From: Bigelowiella natans CCMP2755
Taxonomy: Eukaryota; Cercozoa; Chlorarachniophyceae
DNA: 64,000 nucleotides
Direction: 5' to 3'
Assembly (NCBI GenBank): GCA_000320545.1
Contig: ADNK01000879.1
Span: forward strand, 21,063 to 85,062
Translations under genes and position numbers: made by a program
Part shown: in pieces, positions 51,798-64,000 of the stretch
Position numbering within the stretch: position 1 is the first letter of the stretch
How the letters are laid out: the number at the start of each line of letters is the position of its first letter
Notes under the pieces: generated by a model
Database searches by the model: none
Told to the model about the DNA's origin: nothing
The model's input: only the letters and a program-made list of their open reading frames with translations

Positions 51798-52846
51798 TAA
51801 GAAGACGCGCGTGCATTTCACGTACGTGCATGGGTTTCTACAGTCCTCATTTCTTCTTTTGCTACCTTCGATTCCCTGCACCTACTGTATAAAGCACTCA
51901 TGACGACGACGATGACGATGATGATAATGATGATGATGATGACGATGGTGCGACAAATACGAAGATGATGAGAGGCTTCATCTCCCTATCCTTATATTCT
52001 ACATGCTAATATGTAGTCGGACGGACGCCATCATCTTGGCCAAGAGGTAGTATTAATATTAGTAGTGTAGTAATACTACTACTACTACTACTAGTAGTAG
52101 TAGCCATAGGCAGAAAGGGCGGGGCGGGGGGTTATGGGAGCTATATTGTGCCAGAATTAGTCCTGATATGCTAGCATACGATCTACTGGATGATGCTGGG
52201 AGAGAGGGTAGTAGCACACTGATGATTCAGCTTTCCTCGACCTTGCCATCCTGAGAAATCGCTGTCTATATTGTAGTAGTATGCTGCGTGATCATCATCG
52301 TCATCATCATTATCATCATCATCATCATGATCACTGCCGTTTGCTTGCTTTTCTCAGTCGAAGGGCAATGGGAAGAAGAAGAAGAAGAAAAAGTACAAGG
52401 ACGACGATCACTACGTAGCCGGCTCCCACCCCTCGCTCTTCTACATCAAGTAAGGAGGAGGAGGAGGGGGGGGAGGGGATTGCGATGATGTGATAAAATA
52501 GTTCTGCCCCATCATCGTCATCAACACCCTCGTCATCATACGCACATCCTCTCCGTCGCTTTGCGAGTTAGGATCTTGTTGCACGTGCTTCAGCTGGAGC
52601 TTACCGTGTTCTCAAAGACATATACGGTTGTCAACCATTCCACCATATCGCCATCATCACCATCATCACCATCATCATTATCATCATCATCAGCTTACAC
52701 GCTCGCCGCTGTTATCGATTTGCTTCGTTATTAGCAGAATTTGTCATTGTTGATGGTGGTATGGTGGTCGGTAATCAGAGTGCGAATCTCTCCGAGGCGT
52801 CGTGCTTCAAGCACTTCTCTAGGGTAACACTTAGCACCAGATTTCG

Positions 52847-52890
<44 letters not shown>

Positions 52891-53893
52891 GTAGTCATCC
52901 GTGTTGTAATTAAGGCAAATGTATTAATTGTGCATCCCCCCTCGTGATTTGTCATCATGATAGCATCATTATCATCATTAATCATCGTCCTTATGTTTAG
53001 ACTGTTGCTGAGGGCTTCGACTACGTCACAAAGAAGCTGTTGAAGTCTTTCAAGGTGCAGCCCTGCCTTCTACCCTTTCTCCTCACTCCCTTTGATCTCA
53101 TTTCTTCTTCAAGTGCCGTTTGGTTGACTGATAACGGATACGTAATGATGTTTTTCCCAATCATCATCCTCATCATCCTCATCATCCTCATCATCATCAC
53201 CACCATCATCATCGTCGTCATCCTCTTACTCTCCTCCTCTTCCTCCTTCCGATCATAATCGTCACCACAACCACGCCAGGATGAAAGTCCAGGACCCGCA
53301 CGTCTACTGCTATCACTTGACTTTGCGGGGAATCTCTTTGACCTCACACCGGAGTTCCTCAAGGTAGTAGTTGTAGCAGTAACAGGGGAATGGGGAAGGA
53401 GCTACAGGTGTGATGGGGGGGAGGGGGGGGGGGATGAATAGCAGATGAAGTTGCGTAAAGGCAGGCAAAGGTTTTTAAGGAAGTAAATCAATGAAGCCGT
53501 GGTTGTAAGGAGGAGAGGAGTCGTTGGTCCACATTGCTGTTGCATGGGTGTATTTTATGTAAAAGAAAACATTCACAGCAGCAGAGAACATCCACTAAAT
53601 GGCCACCTGCCACGAATATACTGCAACTAATGATGATAATAATGATAATAATAGTACGAACAATAAAAGCTAATAATACTAACCGTACCGAATCGAAAGG
53701 TATTAGAACCTCCCACGACGCAACGGAGCAACGGTGTTGGTGTAGAAACGTAGTCGTGGTGGCGAGTTGGGACTTTGTTTTGCCGATCTTGTTGCTCGAT
53801 AATGGATATGCCACGCACATAGTGCTGCTGCCAGTGGTGGTGGTTGTGGTGCAGTTGTAAAGGGAGAATGGGGAGGGCACTGAGAGGAATGAA

Positions 53894-53927
<34 letters not shown>

Positions 53928-56900
53928 TTCACAATCGAGACGTGTACTACTCTCCACTCTGCTTTATCAAGACGTCATGACTCCTACTACACCTCGAAGC
54001 AGGGCGGATACCGGTAGGCAGCAACGACAGTGAGAGAATTGATAGAGCGACGTTCTGAAGAAAGATGAAAAACATCGGAAAGTTGGAACGATGATATGAT
54101 AAAGTGCAACAACAACAACAACAACAACAGCTAGAACTGAGCACCGATCAACTAACAATATCTGCGTGCTCGATCGGTCGTAGGAGCGGCTGAAATGAAG
54201 CAGCAAAAGCAGACCCGTTCCAATAATAGAGTTAATCTGATGAGAAAGGTACGCTTGCTGCTTTTGCTGATTCTTCTGCTTCAAGGTTGAGTAAATGCGT
54301 TCATATAAGTTTTCAACCAATGATGATACAACACTTAGTTCCTGGCCTTCAAAGAGAAAGTATGCGAGCTATGTGGGGGGGCACTGGACGACTATGAGGT
54401 GAAGCCTCCAGAATAATAAATAACAATAAACATGATAGCAATCTATCGTGACTAATTGATGACAAGAACCAGAGCAACATGAGCACGCGCTGCCGCCCAG
54501 CTTAGGAAAAAGAAAGGCGATGATTATAATGAGACACTGATGATACAACAAACGACAACGCGCCATACACCATGAAGAAGGACGAAAATAAGGCTAGAAC
54601 CATTGCTGTATGCATCGATCGCTGTATATTTCATCGTCATAATCACGTGTTGTCGCCTTTTTCACTCTACTTCGCACCTCTCCCCTCTCTCTGAACGCAA
54701 CATAATTCCCCCCCACCCCAGCAATGGCTTCGACGACACAACCGCAGCAAAACGCAGAAGCAGCAAGCTCGCTCCTCCCCCGAGACTGTTCATGTCGTCA
54801 CTGTGAAGGTGAGGAATTGTCACTTTGCCAACGCGCTTGCTCTATCGCTAGTGCTACAGCTGCAAGCTCTTACACAGTGGGAATCCTAGAAAACGACGCC
54901 GAAATCGCCGCCATGAAACCTTTTGCCAGACGATAAGGCCTCTCACTATAGAGCGGGGGAAAGGAGACTCGCGCTGTTATGTCGTTCGGCCGTTTGAAAC
55001 CTGCTAGCTTGCGGAATATCCTTGATTCGCACCATCGTCGTTGTCGTCGTCATCGTCGTCTCATCATCATCATCATTATCATCGTCATCGTCATTATCAT
55101 CATCATTACCGCAGACGATGAGGATGCTGCTGCGGAAGCTCCCAGCCTTCAGCAAGACATTAGGTGTTCTAGTACTAGTAGTGATAGTAGGAGTAGGAGG
55201 AGGGGGGGCGGATTGAGATCACAATTTCAAGTTGTCACTTCTCATCATACGCCGCCCGAGCGATTCCTCTCCTATTCCCTTTCTGAGTCCTCCTCTCTCC
55301 TCCCCCCCCTCTCGTCATGTGTCTGTTTGCCGATCTCCTCCTCCTCCTCAAGAATACCTGGATAAGGCGGGACTGAAGCAGATTCGTGACAGAAAGAGCA
55401 AGCACACAGCGGTTAGCAGCCTGATAGTGGCACCACACGTGTCTATTATGATGATTGAATATGATGATAAGGAGCGGGTATATTGGTCTTCCTCTTCCTT
55501 GTCGTAGTCGCAATCGTCGTCTCTGTCGCCCCTCCCCCTTAGTCTTGTTAATAACAGGCCAAGTCAACACTCGGATCTGTGATTCTTAGCTTCCTCGATA
55601 CGCTCCTGAGCACCCTGGATGATATTGGTGGTGTTTCCACCTGCGACAAAACAGTTTTTCCTGTCTTCCTTCCAACTGAACGATAAAAGATGTGGCGCAT
55701 TGATGAAAGAAATCACCGAACCTTCATTGCAAGCAAATCGTTGATGGATCCCGACTAATAGAACGCGTTGAATCTGTGCATATTTTTTGAAGTGTTTTAT
55801 GTACACACATACGTCTTCTAGAGGGTTATGATGATTATAGTGACGACGACAAGGGAATTAAAATGTTCTCTCTGGCTAATTGAGCTGGTACTGGTGTTGG
55901 TGCTGTTGGTGGTGGTGGTCGTTTGATCTTCACAGCGCAGAAGAAGATACGCGTGCAAAATCAATGCCTGGCCGAAGTATTCCGCCTAAACAACCTGCAC
56001 CATCTCTCAAGGAAAGTCTTAGAATCAAAGGTGGTATACAGCAGCATCACTTGATAGTAGAAAAGTGGTGGTGGTAGCAAAATGTGTACGACCATTGTGA
56101 ACATATGACAACAAGCAACGGCCATCAAGACAGTCAATATCCGCAACTAGTCTCTTATTACTTCCATCTGTTTTCCAAATCGCTCTTCTTCTTCTTCCAC
56201 TTCAATGCAATCTATCAAAACAAGGTCGTAGAAGGGCACATCGGCCGTGATTTGTTCTCCGAGAAGTACATTGGGCTCGTCAATCAGGCGCGTGAAAGAT
56301 ACATCACCCAGAGGTGGATGATGATGGTGTTACTATGAGGAGGAGGAGGAGAGGGAGGAGGAGGAGGAGGAGGAGTCGGTTTACTATGTGACGACACGCC
56401 ATTTACATAACTAGCATTGTGTACGAGTAGCTATCCTCCCCCAACCCCCTTCATCCCTACTACTTCTTATCTTTCTCTCGTCGTATCTAACTAGTTGGTC
56501 CAAAGCGCTGGCCGCTGTGTCCATGAAAGAGGATTGGAACAAAATCGAAGCCCACCTTACCGTTAACGTATGCATGCTGTCTGCGTGCGATGTGATGTGA
56601 TAGTCATGACAGTATTATTCCCTTTCCCCGTTTGTTGGAAGGGGTGGTGGTTATGGAGGACCGTACAGGAGGAGGAGCTACACTTTCCTTTTGTCGCGTG
56701 ACACCATCATCACTGTTTGATATGACGTCCAGGAAGAACAGGGGGAACAGATCTTGGAAGCAGATACTTGGTAATGTGTGTGTGTGTGTGTGTATTTATA
56801 TGGATGACTTTGCCACTGGCTTGCGTTTCACCTTATCATTTTTTTTTTGAATAACTGTTAAATTATCATGACTGTGCTTACTTGATTCTAACCTTCGTCA

Positions 56901-57931
56901 TCATCATCATCACCATAATCACCATCATTACCAGCATCGTCATCACCATCATTATCACCACCACCATCCCCCCCCCCCAGGGCTAAAACGGCGATAAAGA
57001 AGAAGCTGAAAGAATTCAACCATCAATTCGGCAAGCAGTTAATTCATTTATGCGTTATCGATGAAGATGAAGATGAGGATGAATGATGACGAAGCAGTAG
57101 GCACATCATGATGCAGTTAGAAGTATGAAGGGAAGATGGAGATGTATGCACTAGTTGAAATATTGAATGCGTTCGTCTCATCAGCTCGTAGCGTTCTTGA
57201 CATGTATCCTCCCAAATCTCATTTAGCACGTTGACGTGGTTGATATAGATATGGCCGGCAAAAGATGTGGTGCATTCCAGACTCTGTGCTAAGGTGGGGG
57301 GGAGAGTGTGGCTTTAGCTTTAGCGTGGTAGTGGTAGTGATGATGAGAACGATGAAGATGATGAAGATGATGAATGGTCTATGAATGGTCTCAGAATGTG
57401 TCATCTCTATGCTGCTGCTGCTGCTGCTGCTGCTGATGCCACTGCATTCTCTTATACGCAAAACTACTGGGTCATTTTTTAACATCTCAATGACATGATG
57501 TGATGGGTGTAAAAGGCCCGAAAGTTTCAGGCAGCATTGCCATCGATGATGGCTGATGATGATGCTGATGATGATGATGATGATGATTCTAATGGATGTG
57601 TTGATCAATGTGTACATGAAATTTGAACACACAGATCGCAGCTGAAGGAGCAAAACTCCAAGTTGATTCTTGAAGCCTACTCCGCTTTTCTTGACAGGGC
57701 GAGACAGGTCTTCGATGCATGCTTGCGAGCACACACTCTCTCCATTTCTCCTCCTCTTTCTTCGGAAGTGGGCATCATTTGCTTGGCTTCTTCCATGATC
57801 ATCCATCCACGTTGTTGAACATTGAATGCATCACACAGGTTCGGTTCTCCCGAAATCGAAGCAAGCACATCAAATTTTCGATTGAGGTGATGACTAGCAT
57901 GTTGGCGGATTTCTTTGAACACTCACCATGA
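48412..57931 (+). CDS. EXO70: Exocyst complex subunit EXO70
   Basis: All-helical subunit of the exocyst, which tethers secretory vesicles at the plasma membrane and binds phosphoinositides through its C-terminal end. The N terminus fits the family: DEELRKIDILKKNMADCQ (48501), EITDHILGILA, then SFENRLGVLSNKIEPIYKST and NIESTIGAVDQLIENAEL. The C terminus is diagnostic: SWSKALAAVSMKEDWNKIEAH (about 56494), RAKTAIKKKLKEFNHQF (about 56980), SQLKEQNSKLILEAYSAFLDR (about 57635) and the last exon from 57839, FSIEVMTSMLADFFEHSP. In between, segments such as FFEYIFFDPSAKKLA (about 51412), GSHPSLFYI (about 52424), LLLSLDFAGNLFDLTPEFLK (about 53300) and STLGSVILSFLDTLLSTLDDIGG (about 55565) fit the helical repeats. 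At least 20 exons. Early introns are 60-100 bp; later ones carry long microsatellites. Middle exon boundaries are tentative. Confidence 0.87.
52852..52889. repeat. (CT)n microsatellite in an EXO70 intron
   Basis: About 18 CT units between exons of EXO70. Confidence 0.85.
53899..53928. repeat. (CA)n microsatellite in an EXO70 intron
   Basis: About 15 CA units in a large EXO70 intron. Confidence 0.85.
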
Positions 57932-59654
57932 TGCGCGAGAAGCGGGGACGTCTACGTATTCAGATGTCTGCAATACTCATCCTCATCCCTTCGCAATCGG
58001 TCCCTTCAGATCATGTGCAAGCTAGCCAGCGCGCTTGATCGCCACTTGTGCTTTCACACTGCGCTTTGCTGCAGCTGAAAAAAACCAACAGAAAATGCTT
58101 GGCTGCGTCAGCACAGATGCTCAGACACTACGCACGATGATAGACATAGTAACATTATGTGTAAACATATGTATGCATATATATGTATATATATATGTAT
58201 GTATATATATATACATATATGTGTTTGTGTGTCACATTGATAGACATAGTAACATTGTGTCTGCGACACGTACATCACATCACATTGTCTATTATCCCGA
58301 GGCAGGCTTGGGTGAATGAAACGAAGAGTGGAGAGCATTCCAAATCTTCTGCGCTCACCAACTAGCCAAGCAATTCGAACGACTTTGCACATGCAACAAT
58401 GCGACGCACCGCACGCTAGCATGCAACATCACAGACAGGCTAGGCAGGCCTTCCAAGTAAGCCACTTCCGACCTCCCAGTAGCCCAACTAGCCAACTCAT
58501 TTTCGTTCGCGCGAGAAATTGAATTTCAGTGCGAAAATTGCAGATTTAGGCGAGTGGCTGATGAATGTGCCACATCACATCCACTCTAGCACTGCGCATG
58601 CAGACACAGAACTAGCTAGCCAGATAAATTACACACAACATCTACATCATGGCAATCGCCGCGCCCGCAGGACCAGGTACGTAGCGGGATGCATGTTCGA
58701 TCATTAAAACGTTCTCATGTCTAGGCGGTGACAAGCGCATCGCATTGCAGCGCATGCTAGCTTGTAGTGCTGGTCCAGATGCACGATGCAAGGCATATGT
58801 CTAGATATCTAGACATAGCTTGCGAACGCGTTTCATGCTAGCTAGGGATTCAATAATGCGGTGGATCAACAATTAAAATGCTAAATTTTTATGTATACGA
58901 ACATCCAAGGAGGACAAGTACATCTAGGCATAGCTAGAACCGTATAGCTCTATGAAATTATCAGATGCAACAGCAAATAATAATGGCCGCTGCGCGTGGA
59001 TCATATCTAAGAAATTATCGGTCCTTAGCAATGCCAACTTCGATTGCCATTTTATTCCAGAGCTCGCACTCGCGGTCCACCGCAGCTGCAGAAACGTCCT
59101 CGTTCTCGAATCTACACAGTGTCATATTACACACCAAATTTAACAGGAGTGCCGATAGAATGAATAAGACACTAACGATGACGACAGCAGCGGACAGAGA
59201 AAAGCAGCCATTTCCTTTGTGATACGGTCAGAAAAAGAGATTCTAGCTTGGAGAAGCTCTCACTCAACACTATTACTAACAATCATCATCATCATAATCA
59301 TCATCATCATCATCATCATCATCATACCCGGCTGTGAGGTCCATCGGCGTCCTGGAGCTTTCTCCGGTGACTCTCCGAAAGAAACGAGCAAAGTCCTGTA
59401 TCTTTCTATCCGTCTGATGGCAGATTCATTAAATAGGAGAATACGAGAGTAAGAAGTAAAGTAGAGTTGCGGCGGTCGCGGCAGCTTCTTGCATACAGGA
59501 GAAGAAACAAGCACTGTTTGAAACAATTCACAGAGTGGAGAAAACCATCATTTCTAATACCACTCTTCTCCTTGCATGCAGTTGCTACAAAGCAAAAGAG
59601 AGAGAGAGAGAGAGAGAGAGATTAGATCCCCTCTCTTCGCTTTACAAATCCCCA
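57932..59654. other. Convergent spacer
   Basis: About 1.7 kb with no supported gene. Left half is CTAG-rich with a 22-bp perfect palindrome at 58796-58817 and an imperfect alternating AT/GT tract near 58160-58230. The right half has a (CAT)n tract near 59284-59324. Confidence 0.5.
58796..58817. repeat. 22-bp perfect palindrome
   Basis: The 22 bases centred on ctagatatctag read the same on both strands, with outer arms tatgt and acata. Isolated in a spacer of similar CTAG-based texture. Confidence 0.8.
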
Positions 59655-60990
59655 CTATTTTGTTGTTGATGTTTTCTTTTTCTCACTGTACTCTACTGTA
59701 CTGTGCTGTACCTCCGCTGTGACGACGGAAGAGGGGGGCCTTGAAGCGATAGTAGCAGTTGTGGTGGTAGCAGGAGTAATTTTTGAGGTATTTCTAGCAG
59801 TAGATGACAGTGATGACAACGACGACGACGACGATATGGGAGCACTGCTGCTGTTATTCGCAGCAATAGCAGAGGCGGAAGATGCTGTTGTGGTGGCAGA
59901 AACTATCGACGTTGTCGTCGTTGTTGTTCTAGAGGCCGTCTTCGTAGGTAATGATGCCGTCTTATTATTCCCCACCGCTACTGTTGCAGCTGTCAGCGTT
60001 GGCGTTGGTGTTGTGGTTGTCGTCGAGATCTTCTTCTTCGTGCCAATTGAGGGCTGATGATGGTGTGAATGAAGGAGGCCATGGTGGTGAAGATGGGGTT
60101 AAGTCAAAACAAGGTGATGATGATGATGATGATGATGATGATGGGGTTGAGTAAAAATAAGTTGATGATCGACTACCTGCTGGTTGAAGAGCATAATGGG
60201 AGTCCTGTCCAGCTGCACAACCAAAAACAGAATGATCAATATTGTTGTTTTGTTATTGTTGTTGATGATCATGATGATGAGGACGACATTCGTGGAAGAT
60301 GGATGGATGGCAGCGTACGGGGAGAAGGAGGAGTAGGAGTAGGAGTAGGAGGAGGAGGAGGAGCAGGAGAGGGGAAGTGCGAAGAATCATGGATGTGACG
60401 GACGGGGACAACGAGAACACACCACATGGCATGCGTGTTGTCCCCATGAAAAGAATAACCAACAACCGAGGATAGGAGGAGGAGGAGGAGGAGAACTTAT
60501 AAAAAGAAGAAGAAGAAGAAATAGCGGGAAAAGACAGCAACTACCCTGCCTACTACTACCAATACTACAATATATACCAGCACCTTTAGCCGCCGTTTTT
60601 TGGTGGAAGGGGCGCTTCCCTTAGTCGTCGTTGTTGTTGTTGTCGTCGTCGTCGTCGTCATCGCCACCGCTGGGAGTCTCATTGCTGGCCGCTTCTTCTT
60701 TTGCTCTCCCACCTTTAGACACACACACACACACACACACACATACACACACAGGTTATATATATGTTTGTGAGTGTGTGGAACATTTCCATATTATATA
60801 TCATCATCATCATCATCATCATCATCCTCATCATCGTGATCTTCTTCTTCTTCGTGCTGATGTACAACCTTGGTAGTCTTAGAAGCGGTGGTGTTGGTGG
60901 TGGTGGCGGTGGTAGGGGAGGGGGCATTAGTGGCGGTAGTGGCATCGGTGACGGCGGCAGCAACAGGAGTATTCTTAGTATTGGATGATA

Positions 60991-61022
<32 letters not shown>

Positions 61023-62440
61023 GATGATATCGTAGAGACTTTGGATTTCTTTCGAACGGCCATGGAGGTAGGAGGGGTCTCTGGGGGCAAAGAACCTCTG
61101 GTATATTATCATCATACAAATATCATTGATTCACTGGATATTTCTATTGTTTTGCACGTCGTTTAGGAAGGGGAAGAGGGGGGGGGGACAGAGCTTTCTC
61201 TAATCTACCGCATATTGTTGTTGCTGCTGCTAGCATTCTTCCTCTTCATTCCTTGGGCCTTGTTCTTCGCCACTATTGCTGTTGCTGGTGCTGGTGCTGC
61301 TCCCTTCTTCGCCAAGGTGGGGGGTTTCTTGAGATCCAAGCTGCTGGCCGATGATGATGATGATGGGGTGGTGGAAGAAGTCAGGTTGCTTGCAGCAGTC
61401 GTACTATTCACCAATGATGATGGAACTTGTGCTATTGAGGATGCTGCAGCTGTTCCTCCTTTTGCTGCTGCTGCTACTGGTGCTGTTATTGTTGTTGGTG
61501 CTACTGCTTTGGTTTGTTTTTTCAACGCCTTTTGTGCAGCCACGGCCTGCTGTTGCTGCTTCTTCTTTCTCATTGCCTCTAGCTTTCTCTTCAATGTCCT
61601 GGTGAGACGATAAGAGGCACGAAGAAAGAGAAGAAGAAGAAGAAGAAGAAGATGGCAGTAACGAATGGTTTGGAAGGGGAAGGAAAGTGAAGGAGAGCAA
61701 AAGGGGTTAGAGATATGCGTTTATTATAGAGTTGTTGATGATATAATCTTAGACCCCTGATGCTGAAACGCATATTGTTGGACATGCAAGTGTGGGTGTG
61801 TTGTTTATCTTTCATATCGTTCGCTCTCTCCCTCCCTAGCTTCCCTCCCCTCCACCCTCTTCCGAATTGTAATTACAGGGCCTTGCTCCTCTTCTCCTCC
61901 TCCAGCTTCTTCTTCCTCTTTTCCTCCTCGAGTTTCTTTTTTAATAGTAACATCCTCTCGGTTTTTTTGGCTGCTGCTGCCTCTTTCTTCGTCTTGTTTA
62001 ACAGTAGCCGCTTCTTCTCAGCGAGCGCTTTTGCTGCTGCTGCTGCTGCTGTCTTTTTAGCCTTGAGTGCTGCATCCTGCTCCCTCTTCTTCTTTTTTCT
62101 CGCCACCTCCACGGCTGCTTTCTTGGCTGCTGCTGCTGCTGCTGCTGCCTTCTGCTCTGCCTCTTCATTTGCCTTCCTTGCCTCCTGAGAATGATGGATA
62201 GTGTGTTGTTGTTGTTGTTGTCGTTGCATTGTATTCGGTGGTTGTGGTGGTGGTGGTGGTAGAGATATGAGAACATAAAGGGGGGGGGGGAGCAGTCAAG
62301 GTGATTGAGGAGTTCGTCGATCTACGAGGGCACGTGTTGCGTCAGATCGGTAGAAGTGTGATATTATGTCTTCTTTGTTAGTTGATTTACTGACGATGGC
62401 TGCTGCGTATCTACCACCATCTTTTTCATCATACACCATG

Positions 62441-62478
<38 letters not shown>

Positions 62479-62556
62479 ATACACGACGACGACGACGACG
62501 ACAATATTTACCTTGAGCTCCTCCTGGAGATCCTCCTATAAATAGTAGCAACCAAC

Positions 62557-62590
<34 letters not shown>

Positions 62591-62656
62591 CGCCGATGAT
62601 GGATGGATATAAACCTTCATTCGTTCGTATGTATAGCAACCAATCAATCAAAACTG

Positions 62657-62697
<41 letters not shown>

Positions 62698-62766
62698 GTA
62701 TCTATCTATCTCTCTCGTCTGGTCGTCAGCGGATTGCTTCTCGTTCTCTTTATTTACTCATACTAT

Positions 62767-62799
<33 letters not shown>

Positions 62800-63126
62800 G
62801 AGGAGCTGCGGTGGTTTCTTCTTCTTCTTCTTCTCTATCTTTTGTTTGTTTGTAAGTAGCTAGCTTGTAAGACTCACCAGCGCCCACTCCCCCTCAACTT
62901 GGTAAAACTCTTTCTCTATCATCGCCCCACTGATGATGGATGATGGACAAGTAGGAGGGGGAGGAGGAAGAGGGGGCGTGTGAGTGTGTGTGAGAGAGGG
63001 GGAGAGAGAGAGAGGGAGGGAGAGAGAGAAAGAGAGAGATGTGCAATGACAGCATAGAAAGGAATCCCCTCCTAATAATCAGAATGGCTAGTACGCTCAC
63101 CATACGTAGCATGATGATATATATAC

Positions 63127-63157
<31 letters not shown>

Positions 63158-63345
63158 GGTGTGTGCTAGCTAGTGATGATGATCAAACGATGGGACAGAT
63201 GAAAAATGTGGAGTACGCGAGTTGTTTCTCCAGACTACTACTGAGTCGTCGACGAGATATCTGTCTCACCATTGTTACTACTACTACTACTACTACCCAT
63301 CTTTCATGAGCTCTTTAAGCTGTCTGAACATTCTCTCGCCTTTAC
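59655..63345 (-). CDS. Lys/Ala/Thr/Ser-rich low-complexity protein (5' end uncertain)
   Basis: No family assigned, but several minus-strand exons join with matching phase, which argues for a real gene. From the 5' side: a helix MFRQLKELMKDG (about 63300-63340), MIEKEFYQVEGEWAL (about 62880-62920), EDLQEELK (about 62510-62535), a long Lys/Ala-rich coiled coil starting EARKANEEAEQK (about 62187 down to 61874), then, spliced through a split Leu codon, LKRKLEAMRKKKQQQQ (about 61595), an Ala/Thr/Ser-rich region, and through a split Arg codon GSLPPETPPTSMAVRKKSK (about 61100-61050) and an acidic Asp tract. The last exons (about 60030-59655) are Thr/Ser-rich with a basic end. The charge pattern suits a nuclear or nucleolar scaffold, but that is a guess. 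The gene may extend past the right window edge. Confidence 0.55.
60717..60742. repeat. (CA)n microsatellite in an intron
   Basis: About 13 CA units next to the acceptor of the exon encoding KVGEQKKKRP. Confidence 0.8.
62441..62472. repeat. (CA)n microsatellite followed by (ACG)n
   Basis: CA units pass into a short CGA trinucleotide run (62483-62501), just downstream of the EDLQEELK exon donor on the minus strand. Confidence 0.8.
62660..62692. repeat. (CT)n microsatellite
   Basis: About 16 CT units in an intron of the low-complexity gene. A (CTA)n tract lies close by at 62766-62799. Confidence 0.8.
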
Positions 63346-64000
63346 TATTCTACAAACAACACAGAGAGGATCATAATTATTTATTCCCAAGCAAGGAAGA
63401 AGAATAAGAAGAAGAAGTCGAAGAAGAAGAAGAAGAAGAAGCAGCTTGGAGCCATGCCAAAAACAACAAACGTCAGACAAATTGGCAAGAGAAGAGAAAA
63501 AGAGAGTAAGAGAGAGATTAAGAATGGCAGGGGACTTCTTGCAAACGAAACATGATACACAGAGGTCGCTATCCATCATCGCAAAGATTCTTAGCTATTG
63601 CCTACTCTCTTTTCTTGCATGCAGCACATCACATATGCACTATTCACCCTGGTCTCCTTTTGTTGCTGATCCTGCTTCCCCCCTTGCGCACCACTCTTAT
63701 CCGCCTTTTCCTTTATCATCAAGAGCGCATTATTACGAGAGGTGCACATTGGCTTGGATCATTTGATTCAGTAAGATAATGTTCTGATAGCATCTATAAA
63801 TCCATGACCCTTACACCATCATCATCATCATTATCATCACCACCGCCACCACCACATCATCAGCTATTTCTTGGGTTCTTGAAGACCTCTTCAACTGCAT
63901 GTAAATTTGTTGGCATCGTTGTCGTCGATACTGCGTTTTGATTCTTGCTGAGCAGCATTTGGGGGGGGGGTTACGTTGCTGTCTTTTTGCTTCTGTAGTT
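63346..64000. other. Window edge, undecided
   Basis: A Lys-rich plus-strand stretch (63395-63545) and a minus-strand stretch reading LHAVEEVFKNP (about 63860-63905) are both possible exons, but neither could be tied to a gene. The rest is trinucleotide-rich sequence. Confidence 0.3.

Noticed and set aside
58160-58320. tRNA or structured RNA candidate
   Set aside because: The symmetry comes from alternating AT/GT tracts; no cloverleaf, anticodon arm or T-loop consensus is present.

Overview
This window looks like nuclear DNA of a flagellated, probably plastid-bearing, single-celled eukaryote. Nearly every gene is broken by GT-AG introns. CFAP299, a motile-cilium gene, is intact. A Der/EngA-type double GTPase, typical of bacteria and plastids, is present. 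Introns and spacers are packed with di- and trinucleotide microsatellites. No rRNA, tRNA, CRISPR or prokaryotic operon structure was seen. The exact lineage (chlorarachniophyte, stramenopile, haptophyte or other alga) cannot be decided from the sequence. All protein calls come from reading translated exons by eye; splice sites were inferred from phase and motif continuity.

Layout: 1-2100 is spacer with a decayed coiled-coil-coding repeat. A Der-like GTPase (+) runs to 8400. After a CTAG-rich spacer comes dihydrolipoamide dehydrogenase (-, 9526-14662). An unrecognised multi-pass membrane protein (+, 15433-17213) follows, then a long spacer and a PPEF/RdgC-type phosphatase with EF-hand (-, 18894-24815). 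The middle holds CFAP299 (+, 25829-26974), an EXPERA/emopamil-binding-like membrane protein (+, 28078-29929) with transposon-like spacers on both sides, a small secretory-type protein (+, 31369-33315) and an OCRE-domain protein (+, 33532-39349). Next are a single-exon Tudor-Tudor-coiled coil-prolyl hydroxylase (-, 40178-42190), a tiny divergent Lys/Ser-rich gene (+, 42472-43003), a LINE-like remnant (about 43257-43904), an inositol-monophosphatase-superfamily enzyme (-, 44777-47277) and the exocyst subunit EXO70 (+, 48412-57931). The right end carries an unrecognised Lys/Ala/Thr/Ser-rich gene (-, 59655 to about 63345 or beyond).

The genes are unrelated housekeeping and signalling functions (plastid or organelle GTPase, 2-oxoacid dehydrogenase E3, Ca2+-linked phosphatase, cilium, sterol-isomerase-like fold, oxygen-dependent hydroxylase, phosphatase, secretion), as expected for a eukaryotic chromosome. 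The most notable features are the Tudor-PHD fusion, a Der protein with a charged insertion in switch II and no visible KH domain, a LINE remnant with a 16-bp target duplication and an (AT)n tail, and a mosaic of microsatellite-rich and microsatellite-lean blocks whose boundaries fall inside genes.
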